DNA from: Bosea sp. F3-2 | GTDB lineage: Bacteria; Pseudomonadota; Alphaproteobacteria; Rhizobiales; Beijerinckiaceae | Direction of reading: 5' to 3' | NCBI RefSeq assembly: GCF_008253865.1 | Contig: NZ_CP042331.1 | Coordinates: forward strand, 3,506,001-3,570,000 | Length of the DNA stretch: 64,000 nucleotides | Shown here: piece by piece, positions 16,897 through 29,119 of the stretch | How the letters are laid out: every line of letters starts with the position of its first letter | How positions within the stretch are numbered: the first letter of the stretch is position 1 | Position numbers and translations under genes: made by a program | Notes under the pieces: model-generated | Seen by the model: only the letters and a program-made list of their open reading frames with translations | The model's database searches: none | Told to the model about the DNA's origin: nothing

Positions 16897-16906
16897 GTGC
16901 CGAACA

Positions 16907-16945
16907 GCCTCTCGCGGAGAGATGATCTCCGCGAGAGGCGCTTTT
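16907..16945 (+). terminator. Strong hairpin between binding-protein and permease genes (attenuator/mRNA stabiliser)
   Basis: A perfect 14-bp stem, GCCTCTCGCGGAGA then loop GATGA then its complement, followed by GCTTTT. It starts 10 bases after the binding-protein stop codon. With only four T's it is probably a partial terminator, protecting the abundant binding-protein mRNA from 3' decay and lowering permease expression. Confidence 0.8.
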
Positions 16946-17047
16946 GCACCGGCCCATCCCTTCGGCTATCGGCAGCTGCAGGGATGAGTTGATCGCAATC
17001 GGCGTCAGTCCGCGGCGGCGCCGCGCACGCAAAGAGAAAAACACTAC

Positions 17048-18007
17048 ATGGCGACCTATCTCATACGGCGGCTTCTGATCGCCATTCCAAGTCTACTCGG
17101 AATCAGCGTGATCCTGTTCACGGTGCTCGCACTCGCGCCGGGCGATCCGTTCTCCGAAATGGCGACGAATCCGAACGTGCCGCCCGAGGTGCGCGAAGCC
17201 ATCCGCGCCAGCTTCGGCCTGAACGACCCGATCATGGTGCGCTATCTGCGCTGGCTCGGGGCCATGGTCCAGGGCGACTGGGGCTTCTCCTTCGCCAGCC
17301 GCATCAATGTCGAGCAGCTCATCCTGCAGCGCGTGCCGACGACGTTGTTCGTGGTTGGCTCCTCGCAGATCCTGGCGCTGTGCATCGCCCTGCCGGTCGG
17401 CATCTTCGCGGCGACGCGGCCCTATTCGATCTTCGACCAGATCGCCAACACGCTGGCCTTCGTCGGCTTCTCGCTGCCGACCTTCTTCACCGGCCTGCTC
17501 TTCATCCTGATCTTCTCGGTGACGCTGGACTGGTTCCCCTTCGTCTATCGCTCCGACGTCGCCGCCACCGGCTGGCGCTGGTACTGGGAGATGTTCCGCC
17601 AGGCGATCATGCCGATCATGGTGCTCGGCCTGTTCCAGGCAGCCTCCTATACGCGCTACGTCCGCTCGGCCGTGCTCGACGTCATCCGGCTCGACTACGT
17701 CACCACGGCGCGCGCCAAAGGGCTCAGCGAGCGCACGGTCACGCTCAGGCACATCACGCGCAACGCGCTGATCCCGGTCGTGACGCTGGTCGCGCTGCAG
17801 ATGCCCGCCGTGTTCGGCGGCGCCATCGTGACCGAGCAGATCTTCCGAATCCCCGGCATCGGCTCGCTTCTGATCGATGCGATCCTCGCCAACGACACAC
17901 CGGTGATCATGGCCGTGACTTTCGTCTTCGCCTGCCTGGTGGTCCTGTTCAATCTCATCGCGGATGTCCTTTATGGCTGGCTCGACCCTCGCATCTCCTT
18001 CAGCTGA
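17048..18007 (+). CDS. ABC importer permease, DppB/OppB type
   Basis: A 319-residue inner-membrane protein with six predicted helices. The N-terminus MATYLIRRLLIAIPSLLGIS is typical of the DppB family. The EAA loop appears as DYVTTARAKGLSERTVTLRHITRNAL, the coupling helix that contacts the ATPase. Forms the translocation pore with the next gene product. Preceded by the hairpin at 16907-16945 and an AGAGAAAA-type weak Shine-Dalgarno; its end overlaps the next gene by 44 bases. Confidence 0.93.
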   Translation: MATYLIRRLLIAIPSLLGISVILFTVLALAPGDPFSEMATNPNVPPEVREAIRASFGLNDPIMVRYLRWLGAMVQGDWGFSFASRINVEQLILQRVPTTLFVVGSSQILALCIALPVGIFAATRPYSIFDQIANTLAFVGFSLPTFFTGLLFILIFSVTLDWFPFVYRSDVAATGWRWYWEMFRQAIMPIMVLGLFQAASYTRYVRSAVLDVIRLDYVTTARAKGLSERTVTLRHITRNALIPVVTLVALQMPAVFGGAIVTEQIFRIPGIGSLLIDAILANDTPVIMAVTFVFACLVVLFNLIADVLYGWLDPRISFS

Positions 18008-18914
18008 TCCGACGGTGACGGCAGCCGCCACCACCGCCGTGGTCTCGCCGGGGCGCGAGACATGGCGCCGGTTCCGCCGGCACAAGCTCGCCATGGCCAG
18101 CACCTTCGTGCTCGGCTTCCTGATCCTCAGCGTCGTCGTCGGCCCCTGGTTCTGGACGATCCCGATCAACGACATCGACTTCTCGGCGCAGCTGCAGGGT
18201 CCGTCCTGGGCGCATCCGCTCGGCACGGACGACCTCGGCCAGGATATCCTGTCGCGGATGATGTATGGCGGGCGCATCTCGCTCGCCGTCGGCCTCGCCG
18301 CGATGATCGTGGCGACCATCGTCGGCGTCGTCATCGGCGCCTTCGCCGGCATGTCGCGCAAGATCGCCGACCCCGCCCTGATGTGGGTGACGGACCTGTT
18401 CCTGTCGCTGCCGCAGCTGCCGCTGCTGCTGCTGATCATCTATCTGTTCCGCGAGCAGCTGAAGGCGCTGTTCGGCGTCGAGGGCGGTGTCTTCGTGCTG
18501 ATCGTCGTCGTCATCGGGGGCTTGCGCTGGATGCCGGTGGCGCGTCTGGTGCGCGCGCAGTTCCTCTCGCTGCGCGAGAAGGAGTTCGTCGAGGCGGCCC
18601 GTGCCCAGGGCGCGACCAAATTCCGCCAGATGACGCGCCACATCCTGCCGAACGCGCTCGGTCCGGTCATCGTCGCCTCGACGATCGAGGTCTCCTCGGC
18701 GATCATCGCGGAATCGACGCTCTCCTTCCTTGGCCTCGGCTTCCCGCCGGACATCCCGACCTGGGGACGTCTGCTGTTCGACGCCAAGGACCACCTCGAC
18801 TCGGCGCCGCACTGGGCGCTGTTCCCCGGCGCCGCGATCTTCCTGACCGTGTTGTCGATCAACTTCATCGGCGACGGTCTGCGCGATGCGCTCGACCCGC
18901 GCCGTGTGATCTGA
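17964..18914 (+). CDS. ABC importer permease, DppC/OppC type
   Basis: A 316-residue inner-membrane protein. It has the DppC-specific N-terminal segment RRFRRHKLAMASTFVLGFL, HPLGTDDLGQDILSRMMYGGRISL, and the EAA loop KEFVEAARAQGATKFRQMTRHILPNAL. Partner of the DppB-type permease. Two ATGs (17964 and 17973) are possible, both inside the end of the upstream gene. The overlap implies translational coupling. Confidence 0.93.
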   Translation: MSFMAGSTLASPSADPTVTAAATTAVVSPGRETWRRFRRHKLAMASTFVLGFLILSVVVGPWFWTIPINDIDFSAQLQGPSWAHPLGTDDLGQDILSRMMYGGRISLAVGLAAMIVATIVGVVIGAFAGMSRKIADPALMWVTDLFLSLPQLPLLLLIIYLFREQLKALFGVEGGVFVLIVVVIGGLRWMPVARLVRAQFLSLREKEFVEAARAQGATKFRQMTRHILPNALGPVIVASTIEVSSAIIAESTLSFLGLGFPPDIPTWGRLLFDAKDHLDSAPHWALFPGAAIFLTVLSINFIGDGLRDALDPRRVI

Positions 18915-18932
18915 TCCAGAGAAGGACCCGAA

Positions 18933-20783
<1,851 letters not shown>

Positions 20784-20806
20784 GGCCTTCGGAGCTCGAA
20801 ACAATC

Positions 20807-20835
20807 AGCCCGCGGCGCGAGCCGCGGGCTTTTTT
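20807..20835 (+). terminator. Rho-independent terminator after the peptide-type ABC operon
   Basis: A perfect 10-bp GC-rich stem AGCCCGCGGC, tetraloop GCGA and complement GCCGCGGGCT, followed at once by six T's (20830-20835). It lies 24 bases after the ATPase stop codon. Textbook intrinsic terminator. Confidence 0.93.
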
Positions 20836-20848
20836 CTAAGAGCCAATG

Positions 20849-21007
20849 CCCGTCATTCTGGGGCGGCCCGATGGACCGAACCCAGAACCGATGCGCGGCC
20901 CGTAAAGGCTCATCGTAAAGGCTCATACGGCCGGTCCGCTTCCCGATTAGGCGCGTCGGTTCGGATTCCGCGCTCAAGCGCTACGCGCTTGCCCCGGAAT
21001 GACGGCG
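20849..21007. repeat. Intergenic palindromic repeat, GTCATTCCGG family, degenerate
   Basis: The left arm CCCGTCATTCTGGGGCGG and right arm CGCTTGCCCCGGAATGACGG mark another copy of the dispersed intergenic element. Between them are two direct copies of AAAGGCTCAT(C/A) at 20910 and 20922. The element lies between the terminator and the IS5-type insertion. Confidence 0.6.
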
Positions 21008-21070
21008 CAACTCATCACCTCATGCTGGATACGGTATTCGGTCAGAGGCTCTAGGCTCAGGACTCGTTGA

Positions 21071-21855
21071 TCAGAGCCAGAAGATGACGGTAGCGGCGAT
21101 ACAGATTGCCGAGAAGAAGGTGTGGGCGCATCGGTCGTAGCGTGTGGCGATGCGCCGCCAGTCTTTGAGCTTGGCGAAGAGGTTCTCGACCTTGTGGCGC
21201 TGGCGATAGAGCGTCTTGTCGTAGGGATAAGGGGTTTTCCGGCTTCTGCTCGATGGAATGCAGGGTTCGATGCCTTTGGCGACCAGCGCCTGGCGGAACG
21301 CGGCGCTGTCGTAGCCGCGATCGGCGATGAGGGTTTTGGCTGGCGGCAGGGCCACGAGCACGAGGCTTGCGCCCTTGTGGTCGCTCATCTGGCCTTCCGA
21401 GAGCAGCATGATGATCGGGCGGCCGGTATCGTCGCAGACGGTGTGGAGCTTGGAGTTCAGCCCGCCCTTGGTGCGCCCGATACGACGGGGAAGAGCCCCT
21501 TTTTGAGCAGGCTCGCCGCCGTGCGGTGCGCCTTCAGATGCGTCGCGTCGATCATGATCCGCTCCGGCTTCGGCCCTTCGCCGGCAAGACCGGCGAAGAT
21601 GCGGTCGAAGACGCCGAGCCGGCTCCAGCGGATGAAGCGGTTATAGAGCGTCTTGTGCGGGCCATAGTCCTTGGGCGCGTCCTTCCACTGCAGGCCGTTG
21701 CGGATGACGTAGACGATGCCGCTCACCACGCGACGATCGTCGACCCGCGGCACGCCATGCGAGAGCGGAAAATGCGGCGATATCCTCGCCATCTGGCGCT
21801 CGCTCAGCAAAAACAAATCACCCATCACGGCATCCTCCCAGACACCGTGAATCAC
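21071..21855 (-). CDS. IS5-family DDE transposase OrfAB (programmed -1 frameshift)
   Basis: The OrfA frame runs into AAAAAGGGG (minus strand, at about 21496-21504). A -1 shift there gives the classic continuation QKGALPRRIGRTKGG and onward to the stop at 21071. The second Asp (LIADRGYDS) and the Glu (HKVENLFAKLKDWRR) lie in the second frame, so only the fused product has a full DDE triad. All key residues are present and no other lesion is seen, so the element may still be active. Confidence 0.85.
21457..21855 (-). CDS. IS5-family transposase OrfA (zero-frame product)
   Basis: A 132-residue product containing the DUF4096-type N-terminal domain (LSERQMARISPHFPL, VSGIVYVIRNGLQWKDAP) and the first catalytic Asp in MIDATHLKAHRTA. 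The useful product is probably OrfAB, made by frameshifting at the A-run near its end. Confidence 0.88.
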   Translation of the reverse strand: MIHGVWEDAVMGDLFLLSERQMARISPHFPLSHGVPRVDDRRVVSGIVYVIRNGLQWKDAPKDYGPHKTLYNRFIRWSRLGVFDRIFAGLAGEGPKPERIMIDATHLKAHRTAASLLKKGLFPVVSGAPRAG

Positions 21856-22078
21856 AGATCAAACCAATTTAATAGGTCCTGAGCCTAGATTAGCAAACAC
21901 CTAATAGAACAACTAAATTTATCGGAACTTGCAATAAAATCCAAATTCTATTCAATATCGTAGCCGACAAACCCCGAAACTCTCTCGGTTGATATTAAAT
22001 TTATGCTCACTAAATTCCTTAGCGCGCTCGAAAGACCAAACTCGATAGGAGGTGTGAAATCACAAGAAGGTATTTCGT

Positions 22079-22621
22079 ATGCCCCGCATTTGGACGATTT
22101 CCGTAGCTGCGTTTTTTTTCTTCACGGCCACACCGCATGCTCAAGCCCAAATGCAGCGTGATATGGCCCTGGATCTGATCGGCGCCGCGCTCGGGGGCGG
22201 GCTTGCCGGTGTCGCCGGCGTCTTAACGCGAGCCGCTATCGAGGATGCCGTGCGGCAGCCGAACTACCGCACATCTCGGCCCATCAATGTATCGACAACG
22301 CCGAGCTACGGAACTTCGCCGCAGGGCGGTTTCGCTATCTCGTCAGGCTATTCCGACCCGGACGCAGATGTAGACGGCTCAAGAATTCGTTTTAACAAGC
22401 CGTCCTCAAGCTCGATTTCAAACTCACGGCAAATGCGGTCTCGCAAAATTGCGAGCATCGAATCCATCATTTACGGCCTAGATGACGCGGACCGTTCAAT
22501 TGAACGGCCCCGCTACCTTGCCAAAAGAGTCCATGCTCCGCGTGTCCGGTCGGCTCACGCCCATCACAATCAGCGCATTCACGCCCGTGGACAGCGTGTT
22601 GCTAATAGCGGGTCTCGATAA
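22079..22621 (+). CDS. Hypothetical small secreted protein
   Basis: A 180-residue protein that I do not recognise. Residues 1-23 form a Sec signal peptide (ISVAAFFFFTATPHAQA, cleavage after AQA). A glycine-rich hydrophobic segment follows (DLIGAALGGGLAGVAGVLTRAA), then a Ser/Asn-rich low-complexity middle and a very basic His/Arg-rich C-terminus. An AGGAGG-type Shine-Dalgarno lies upstream at about 22048-22053, somewhat far from the ATG. The 190 bases before it are clearly richer in A+T than the surroundings, and codon use is less biased, suggesting acquired DNA next to the IS. Confidence 0.55.
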   Translation: MPRIWTISVAAFFFFTATPHAQAQMQRDMALDLIGAALGGGLAGVAGVLTRAAIEDAVRQPNYRTSRPINVSTTPSYGTSPQGGFAISSGYSDPDADVDGSRIRFNKPSSSSISNSRQMRSRKIASIESIIYGLDDADRSIERPRYLAKRVHAPRVRSAHAHHNQRIHARGQRVANSGSR

Positions 22622-22685
22622 GAGCGCTCGACGTCGTCAATGACGCGACGACCAACGGACGCGCTTCGTCATTTGCGGCCTTCGT

Positions 22686-24725
<2,040 letters not shown>

Positions 24726-25030
24726 GCAGACCCCGTAGCACCGGCGCAGCCAGGCCGAACATTTGGCTTATCGCGCAGGTAAAGCCCACCGAGCAAGGGG
24801 CCATCCCCCAGCTCCAAATACAGGGCTGCTGAGCCTGCACGATCACGAAGCACACGCGCGTCGCGACCTGACAGGTCATCGTACACGGCAGAAACAAGGA
24901 CTCTCCTGCGACTGCAAAGCCGCATCGCTTGCCAAAACGAAGATAGGTTGACATCGCTCAAACCCGACGGCAAGGCGACCGACCGTACCGTCTTTCTCCC
25001 ATGCATATTTTACCACGCGGAAAGCCGTTC
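24726..25030. other. Divergent intergenic region nadE / UDP-sugar dehydrogenase
   Basis: About 305 bases with no gene. It must hold the promoters for nadE (leftward) and the polysaccharide locus (rightward). The first 53 bases belong to the duplicated block. No clear operator or terminator was seen. Confidence 0.5.
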
Positions 25031-26398
25031 ATGCGCTCCTCGACGACTGATGGCCTTGAAACGGTCTCCCAAGAGCTTGCCGCACAGTTCGCCCGGATCA
25101 CCGCAAGGGACTATCAAATCGGAATCATCGGTCTCGGCTATGTTGGCATCCCGCTCGCGCTGACCGCCTGCAAGTCCGGCTTCAAGGTTGTCGGCTTCGA
25201 TATTGACGCGAAGCGTGTCGCGCAGATCAACCGTGGCGAGAGCTTCATCAAGCATATCCCGACGGAAGCGCTCGCCGAGGCCCTGAAGGAGGAACGCTTC
25301 CGGGCGACGACGGATTTCGACCAGCTGCGAGAGGTCGATGCCATCATCATTGCCGTGCCGACGCCGCTAACCAAGCATCGTGAGCCGGACCTGTCCTATG
25401 TCGAGAGCACGGCGCACGCCATCGCGCCGCGGCTGCGCAAGGGTCATCTGGTCGTGCTGGAATCGACGACCTGGCCGGGCACGACCGACGAGGTCATGCG
25501 CCCGATCTTCGAGGCCACCGGCCTCAAGAGCGGCACCGACTTCTACCTCGCCTTCTCGCCCGAGCGTGAGGACCCCGGCAATCCGGATTTCGGCACCTCG
25601 ACCATCCCGAAGGTCGTCGGCGGTGACGGGACCGATGCCTTGGCACTGGCGAACGCCGTCTACAGCGCTCTCGTTGTCAAGACCGTGCCGGTGTCGAGCT
25701 CCGCGACAGCCGAGGCGGTGAAGCTCACCGAGAACATCTTCCGTGCCGTCAACATCGCGCTCGTGAACGAGCTCAAGGTGATCTACGGCAAGATGGGCAT
25801 CGACGTCTGGGAGGTGATCGATGCCGCCAAGACTAAGCCCTTCGGCTTCATGCCGTTCTATCCGGGCCCCGGCCTGGGCGGGCACTGCATCCCGATCGAC
25901 CCGTTCTACCTGACCTGGAAGGCGCGCGAGTTCGACGTCACCGCCCGCTTCATCGAGCTCGCCGGCCAAATCAACACCGCCATGCCGCATTGGGTGGTGG
26001 ACCGCGTCGCCGAGGCGCTGGACCGCCGGCAAGGCCGTGGACTGAGCAGCGCGCGCGTTCTTGTCGTCGGCATCGCCTATAAGAAGAATATCGAGGACAC
26101 CCGCGAAAGTCCCGCGCTGAAGCTTATCGAGCTTCTGGAAGAACGCGGCGCGACAGCCGATTATCACGACCCGTATGTTCCGGAGCTGCCTCGGACCCGT
26201 AAGCACGGCAACCTCGCAGGGCGCACCTCGGTTCCTCTGACGACCGACAATATCGCAAGCTATGACGCCGTGCTGATCGCCACGGACCACGACGCGGTCG
26301 ACTATCGGGCTCTGGCGGAGGCCGCCCGCCTCGTCGTCGACACTCGCAATGCCTGTGCGAAAGCGGGGCTGGGCGGCGACAAAATCGTCAAGGCGTGA
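25031..26398 (+). CDS. Nucleotide sugar dehydrogenase (UDP-N-acetylglucosamine 6-dehydrogenase type)
   Basis: A 455-residue NAD+-dependent enzyme oxidising C6 of a UDP-hexose(amine) to a uronic acid. The Rossmann motif is IGIIGLGYVGIPLA; the central domain has KLTENIFRAVNIALVNE; the catalytic Cys lies in PGPGLGGHCIPIDPFYLTWK; the C-terminal domain has GIAYKKNIEDTRESPA. The pattern is closer to WbpA/TviB (UDP-GlcNAc type) than to UDP-glucose dehydrogenase. Start at 25031 preferred over 25001, since the GGAAAG before it is the only Shine-Dalgarno candidate. First gene of the polysaccharide locus. A diverged 3' fragment of a relative lies at 50487-50990. Confidence 0.9.
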   Translation: MRSSTTDGLETVSQELAAQFARITARDYQIGIIGLGYVGIPLALTACKSGFKVVGFDIDAKRVAQINRGESFIKHIPTEALAEALKEERFRATTDFDQLREVDAIIIAVPTPLTKHREPDLSYVESTAHAIAPRLRKGHLVVLESTTWPGTTDEVMRPIFEATGLKSGTDFYLAFSPEREDPGNPDFGTSTIPKVVGGDGTDALALANAVYSALVVKTVPVSSSATAEAVKLTENIFRAVNIALVNELKVIYGKMGIDVWEVIDAAKTKPFGFMPFYPGPGLGGHCIPIDPFYLTWKAREFDVTARFIELAGQINTAMPHWVVDRVAEALDRRQGRGLSSARVLVVGIAYKKNIEDTRESPALKLIELLEERGATADYHDPYVPELPRTRKHGNLAGRTSVPLTTDNIASYDAVLIATDHDAVDYRALAEAARLVVDTRNACAKAGLGGDKIVKA

Positions 26399-26592
26399 AG
26401 CGGCAGCAGCGACCCGCCGCCGCTCTACAAGATGCGCGTGAATCACCCAGCATATAGAACGTATCTCGATGCGTTTCCTGCGGCCCCGGAGCCACAATCG
26501 AAAGCTGCAAGCGGCTTGACACTGCCTAAAGAGGCTGCTTCTTGCCGGATCGACTTGAAATTGGACGGCTTTTCGTCTCGGAGTTCTGTGAC

Positions 26593-27648
26593 GTGTCTCT
26601 GAAATTTCTCGTAACCGGCGGCGCCGGCTTCATCGGCTCGGCGGTCGTGCGGAAGCTGATCGAGGAGACCGAGCATCAGGTCTGCGTCGTCGACAAGCTG
26701 ACCTATGCCGGCAATCTGGCCTCGCTGGAGCCTGTTGCGGGCAGCAACCGCTATCGCTTCGAGCAGACGGATATCGGCGACGCTGAGCGGATGCAGACGA
26801 TCTTCGCCGATTTCGCTCCCGACGTGGTGATGCATCTGGCGGCCGAGAGCCATGTCGATCGTTCGATCGACGGGCCGGCCGCCTTCATCGAGACCAATGT
26901 CGTCGGCACTTTCACGCTGTTGCAGGAGGCGCTGCGCCACTACCGGGCGCTGCCGGAGGCTCGAAAAGAGGGCTTCCGCTTCCACCACATCTCGACCGAC
27001 GAGGTCTTCGGCTCTTTGGGCACTGAGGGCTTTTTCCGCGAGGATACGGCCTATCAGCCGAACTCGCCCTATTCGGCGTCCAAGGCGGCCTCGGACCATC
27101 TCGTGCGGGCCTGGCACCACACCTACGGCTTGCCGGCGGTGATGACCAACTGCTCGAACAATTACGGCCCCTATCACTTCCCCGAGAAGCTGATCCCGCT
27201 GATCATCATCAACGCGCTCGAGGGCAAGCCTTTGCCGGTTTACGGCAATGGCCTCAATGTGCGCGACTGGCTCTATGTCGACGATCATGCCGACGCCCTG
27301 CTGACCGTGGCCACGACCGGAAAGCTCGGCGAGAGCTACAATATCGGCGGCCATAACGAGAAGGCCAATATCGAGGTGGTCAAGGCGATCTGTGCCATTC
27401 TCGACGAGCTCAGACCCGATCCGGCGGGACCGCGCGAGCGCCTGATCTCCTATGTCACCGATCGGCCGGGCCATGATGCCCGCTATGCGATCGATGCCGG
27501 CAAGATCGGCCGCGAGCTCGGCTGGAAGCCGAAGCAGACCTTCGAGACCGGTCTGCGCCGCACGGTCGAATGGTATCTCGCCAATCCGACATGGTGGGGC
27601 GATATCCGTTCCGGCCTCTATCGCGGCGAGCGCCTCGGCGCGGCCTGA
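26593..27648 (+). CDS. rfbB: dTDP-glucose 4,6-dehydratase
   Basis: A 351-residue SDR enzyme, second step of dTDP-L-rhamnose synthesis. NAD-binding LVTGGAGFIGSAVV, then HLAAESHVDRSID, catalytic STDEVFGSL (Thr-Asp-Glu) and Tyr-x-x-x-Lys in YSASKAASDH, then NNYGPYHFPEKLIPL and GLNVRDWLYVDDH. The GTG at 26593 was chosen: GGAG lies 9 bases upstream and the protein then begins just before the Rossmann strand as in homologs. The longer frame from 26542 adds 17 residues with no counterpart. Starts the rfbBCDA run. Confidence 0.95.
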   Translation: MSLKFLVTGGAGFIGSAVVRKLIEETEHQVCVVDKLTYAGNLASLEPVAGSNRYRFEQTDIGDAERMQTIFADFAPDVVMHLAAESHVDRSIDGPAAFIETNVVGTFTLLQEALRHYRALPEARKEGFRFHHISTDEVFGSLGTEGFFREDTAYQPNSPYSASKAASDHLVRAWHHTYGLPAVMTNCSNNYGPYHFPEKLIPLIIINALEGKPLPVYGNGLNVRDWLYVDDHADALLTVATTGKLGESYNIGGHNEKANIEVVKAICAILDELRPDPAGPRERLISYVTDRPGHDARYAIDAGKIGRELGWKPKQTFETGLRRTVEWYLANPTWWGDIRSGLYRGERLGAA

Positions 27649-27664
27649 GAAGGGAACGGAAGCG

Positions 27665-28222
27665 ATGCTGAGCGTCGAGGACACGGCGATCCCTGCCGTC
27701 AAGATCGTCACGCCGCAGAAATTCGGCGACCATCGCGGCTTCTTCTCGGAAATTTGGAGCCGCAAGGCCTTCGTCGAGGCCGGGCTCGATCTCGATTTCG
27801 TCCAGGACAATCAGTCGCTGTCGGCACCGGTCGGCACGCTGCGCGGTTTGCATTTCCAGTCGCCGCCCTTCGCGCAGGACAAGCTGGTGCGCGTGACGCG
27901 CGGGCGCATCCTCGACGTCGCGGTCGACATCCGGGCCTCCTCCCCGACCTTCGGCCGGCATGTCGCGGTCGAGCTCTCGGCCGAGAACTGGAAACAGCTC
28001 CTGGTGCCGGTCGGATTCGCCCATGGCTTCGTCACGCTCGAGCCGGATACCGAGGTGCTCTACAAGGTCACGGCGCCCTATGCGCCCGATAACGACCATG
28101 GCCTTGCCTTCGACGACCCGGCGCTGGGCATCGACTGGCGCCTGCCGGCCGACAAACTCACCCTCTCCGACAAGGACCGCAAGCATCCGCGCCTGGCCGA
28201 GATGTTGCGGTATTTCGACTGA
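27665..28222 (+). CDS. rfbC: dTDP-4-dehydrorhamnose 3,5-epimerase
   Basis: A 185-residue cupin-fold enzyme of normal size. The substrate and catalytic segments are visible: FGDHRGFFSEIW, DNQSLS, GTLRGLHFQ (catalytic His), VLDVAVD-type ILDVAVDIR, and FAHGFVTLEPDTEVLYKVT. An AGAAGGGAA Shine-Dalgarno precedes the ATG. It follows rfbB by 16 bases, and its stop overlaps the rfbD start by one base (TGATG). Confidence 0.95.
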   Translation: MLSVEDTAIPAVKIVTPQKFGDHRGFFSEIWSRKAFVEAGLDLDFVQDNQSLSAPVGTLRGLHFQSPPFAQDKLVRVTRGRILDVAVDIRASSPTFGRHVAVELSAENWKQLLVPVGFAHGFVTLEPDTEVLYKVTAPYAPDNDHGLAFDDPALGIDWRLPADKLTLSDKDRKHPRLAEMLRYFD

Positions 28223-29115
28223 TGGGCCTGCGCATCGCCGTCACCGGCTGGACCGGCCAGGTCGTCCGCGCCATGCTGGAGCGCGTGCCGGCGGGCGTCG
28301 AGGTCATTGCGCTCCGCCGCCCGGAACTCGATCTCGCCGATCACCGGACGATCGCGCCGGCTTTGCGCGCGGCCAGGCCCGGCGTCATCGTCAATGCGGC
28401 GGCCTATACGGCCGTGGATCAGGCCGAGAGCGAACCCGATCTCGCCATGCGCATCAACGGGGGGGCGGCCGGCGAAGCGGCGCGCGCGGCCGCCATCCTC
28501 GGCATTCCCGTCATCCAGCTCTCGACCGACTACGTCTTCGACGGAACACTCGGCCGGCCCTATCGCGAGGATGACGCGACCGGGCCGATCTCGGCCTATG
28601 GCGCGAGCAAGCTCGCCGGTGAACAGGCGGTCGCCACTGCCACGGCGAACCATGCCGTGCTGCGCACGGCCTGGATCTACAGCCCCTTCGGCAAGAATTT
28701 CGTCAGGACCATGCTGCGTCTCGCCGAGACGCGTGACGAGGTCGGCGTCGTCGCCGATCAGCAGGGTTGTCCGACCAGCGCGCTCGACATCGCCGATGCC
28801 GTCTTCGCCGTGGCGCGCAATCTTGTCGCCCGCCCCCAGGACGATACGCTGCGGGGCGTCTTCCATATGAGCGCCTCAGGCAAGGCCGTCTGGGCCGACG
28901 TTGCCGAGGCGATCTTCGCTGAACGCGAGCGCCTTGGCGGGAGGCCGGTCGCGGTGAAGCGCATCGCGACCGCGGACTACCCGACGCCGGCGCGACGGCC
29001 GGCCAATTCGCGGCTCGACTGCAGCAAGCTCGCCGCGCGACACGGCGTTGCGCTTCCCGCGTGGCGCGCTTCGCTCCCGGCTTGCGTCGAGAGGCTCCTC
29101 GAGGACCAGGGATAG
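28222..29115 (+). CDS. rfbD: dTDP-4-dehydrorhamnose reductase
   Basis: A 297-residue SDR enzyme, last step to dTDP-L-rhamnose. Motifs: cofactor segment AVTGWTGQV (the usual GxxGxxG is replaced by GWTGQ), NAAAYTAVDQAESEP, QLSTDYVFDG, and the YGASKLAGEQA active site. RTAWIYSPFGKNFVRTMLRL is also typical. Translationally coupled to rfbC; rfbA follows 4 bases later. Confidence 0.95.
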   Translation: MGLRIAVTGWTGQVVRAMLERVPAGVEVIALRRPELDLADHRTIAPALRAARPGVIVNAAAYTAVDQAESEPDLAMRINGGAAGEAARAAAILGIPVIQLSTDYVFDGTLGRPYREDDATGPISAYGASKLAGEQAVATATANHAVLRTAWIYSPFGKNFVRTMLRLAETRDEVGVVADQQGCPTSALDIADAVFAVARNLVARPQDDTLRGVFHMSASGKAVWADVAEAIFAERERLGGRPVAVKRIATADYPTPARRPANSRLDCSKLAARHGVALPAWRASLPACVERLLEDQG

Positions 29116-29119
29116 ACAC

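Larger units (their letters stand above)
21052..21887 (-). mobile_element. IS5-family insertion sequence (IS427-like group), complete
   Basis: About 832 bp bounded by inverted repeats GGCTCAGGAC (21054-21063) and GTCCTGAGCC (21876-21885), with a TA on each side that is the probable target duplication; counting the TA and flanking bases the match is CTAGGCTCAGGAC. It contains an overlapping two-frame transposase with a slippery A-run, the typical IS427-group layout. It inserted in the intergenic space after the peptide-transporter terminator. Confidence 0.88.
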
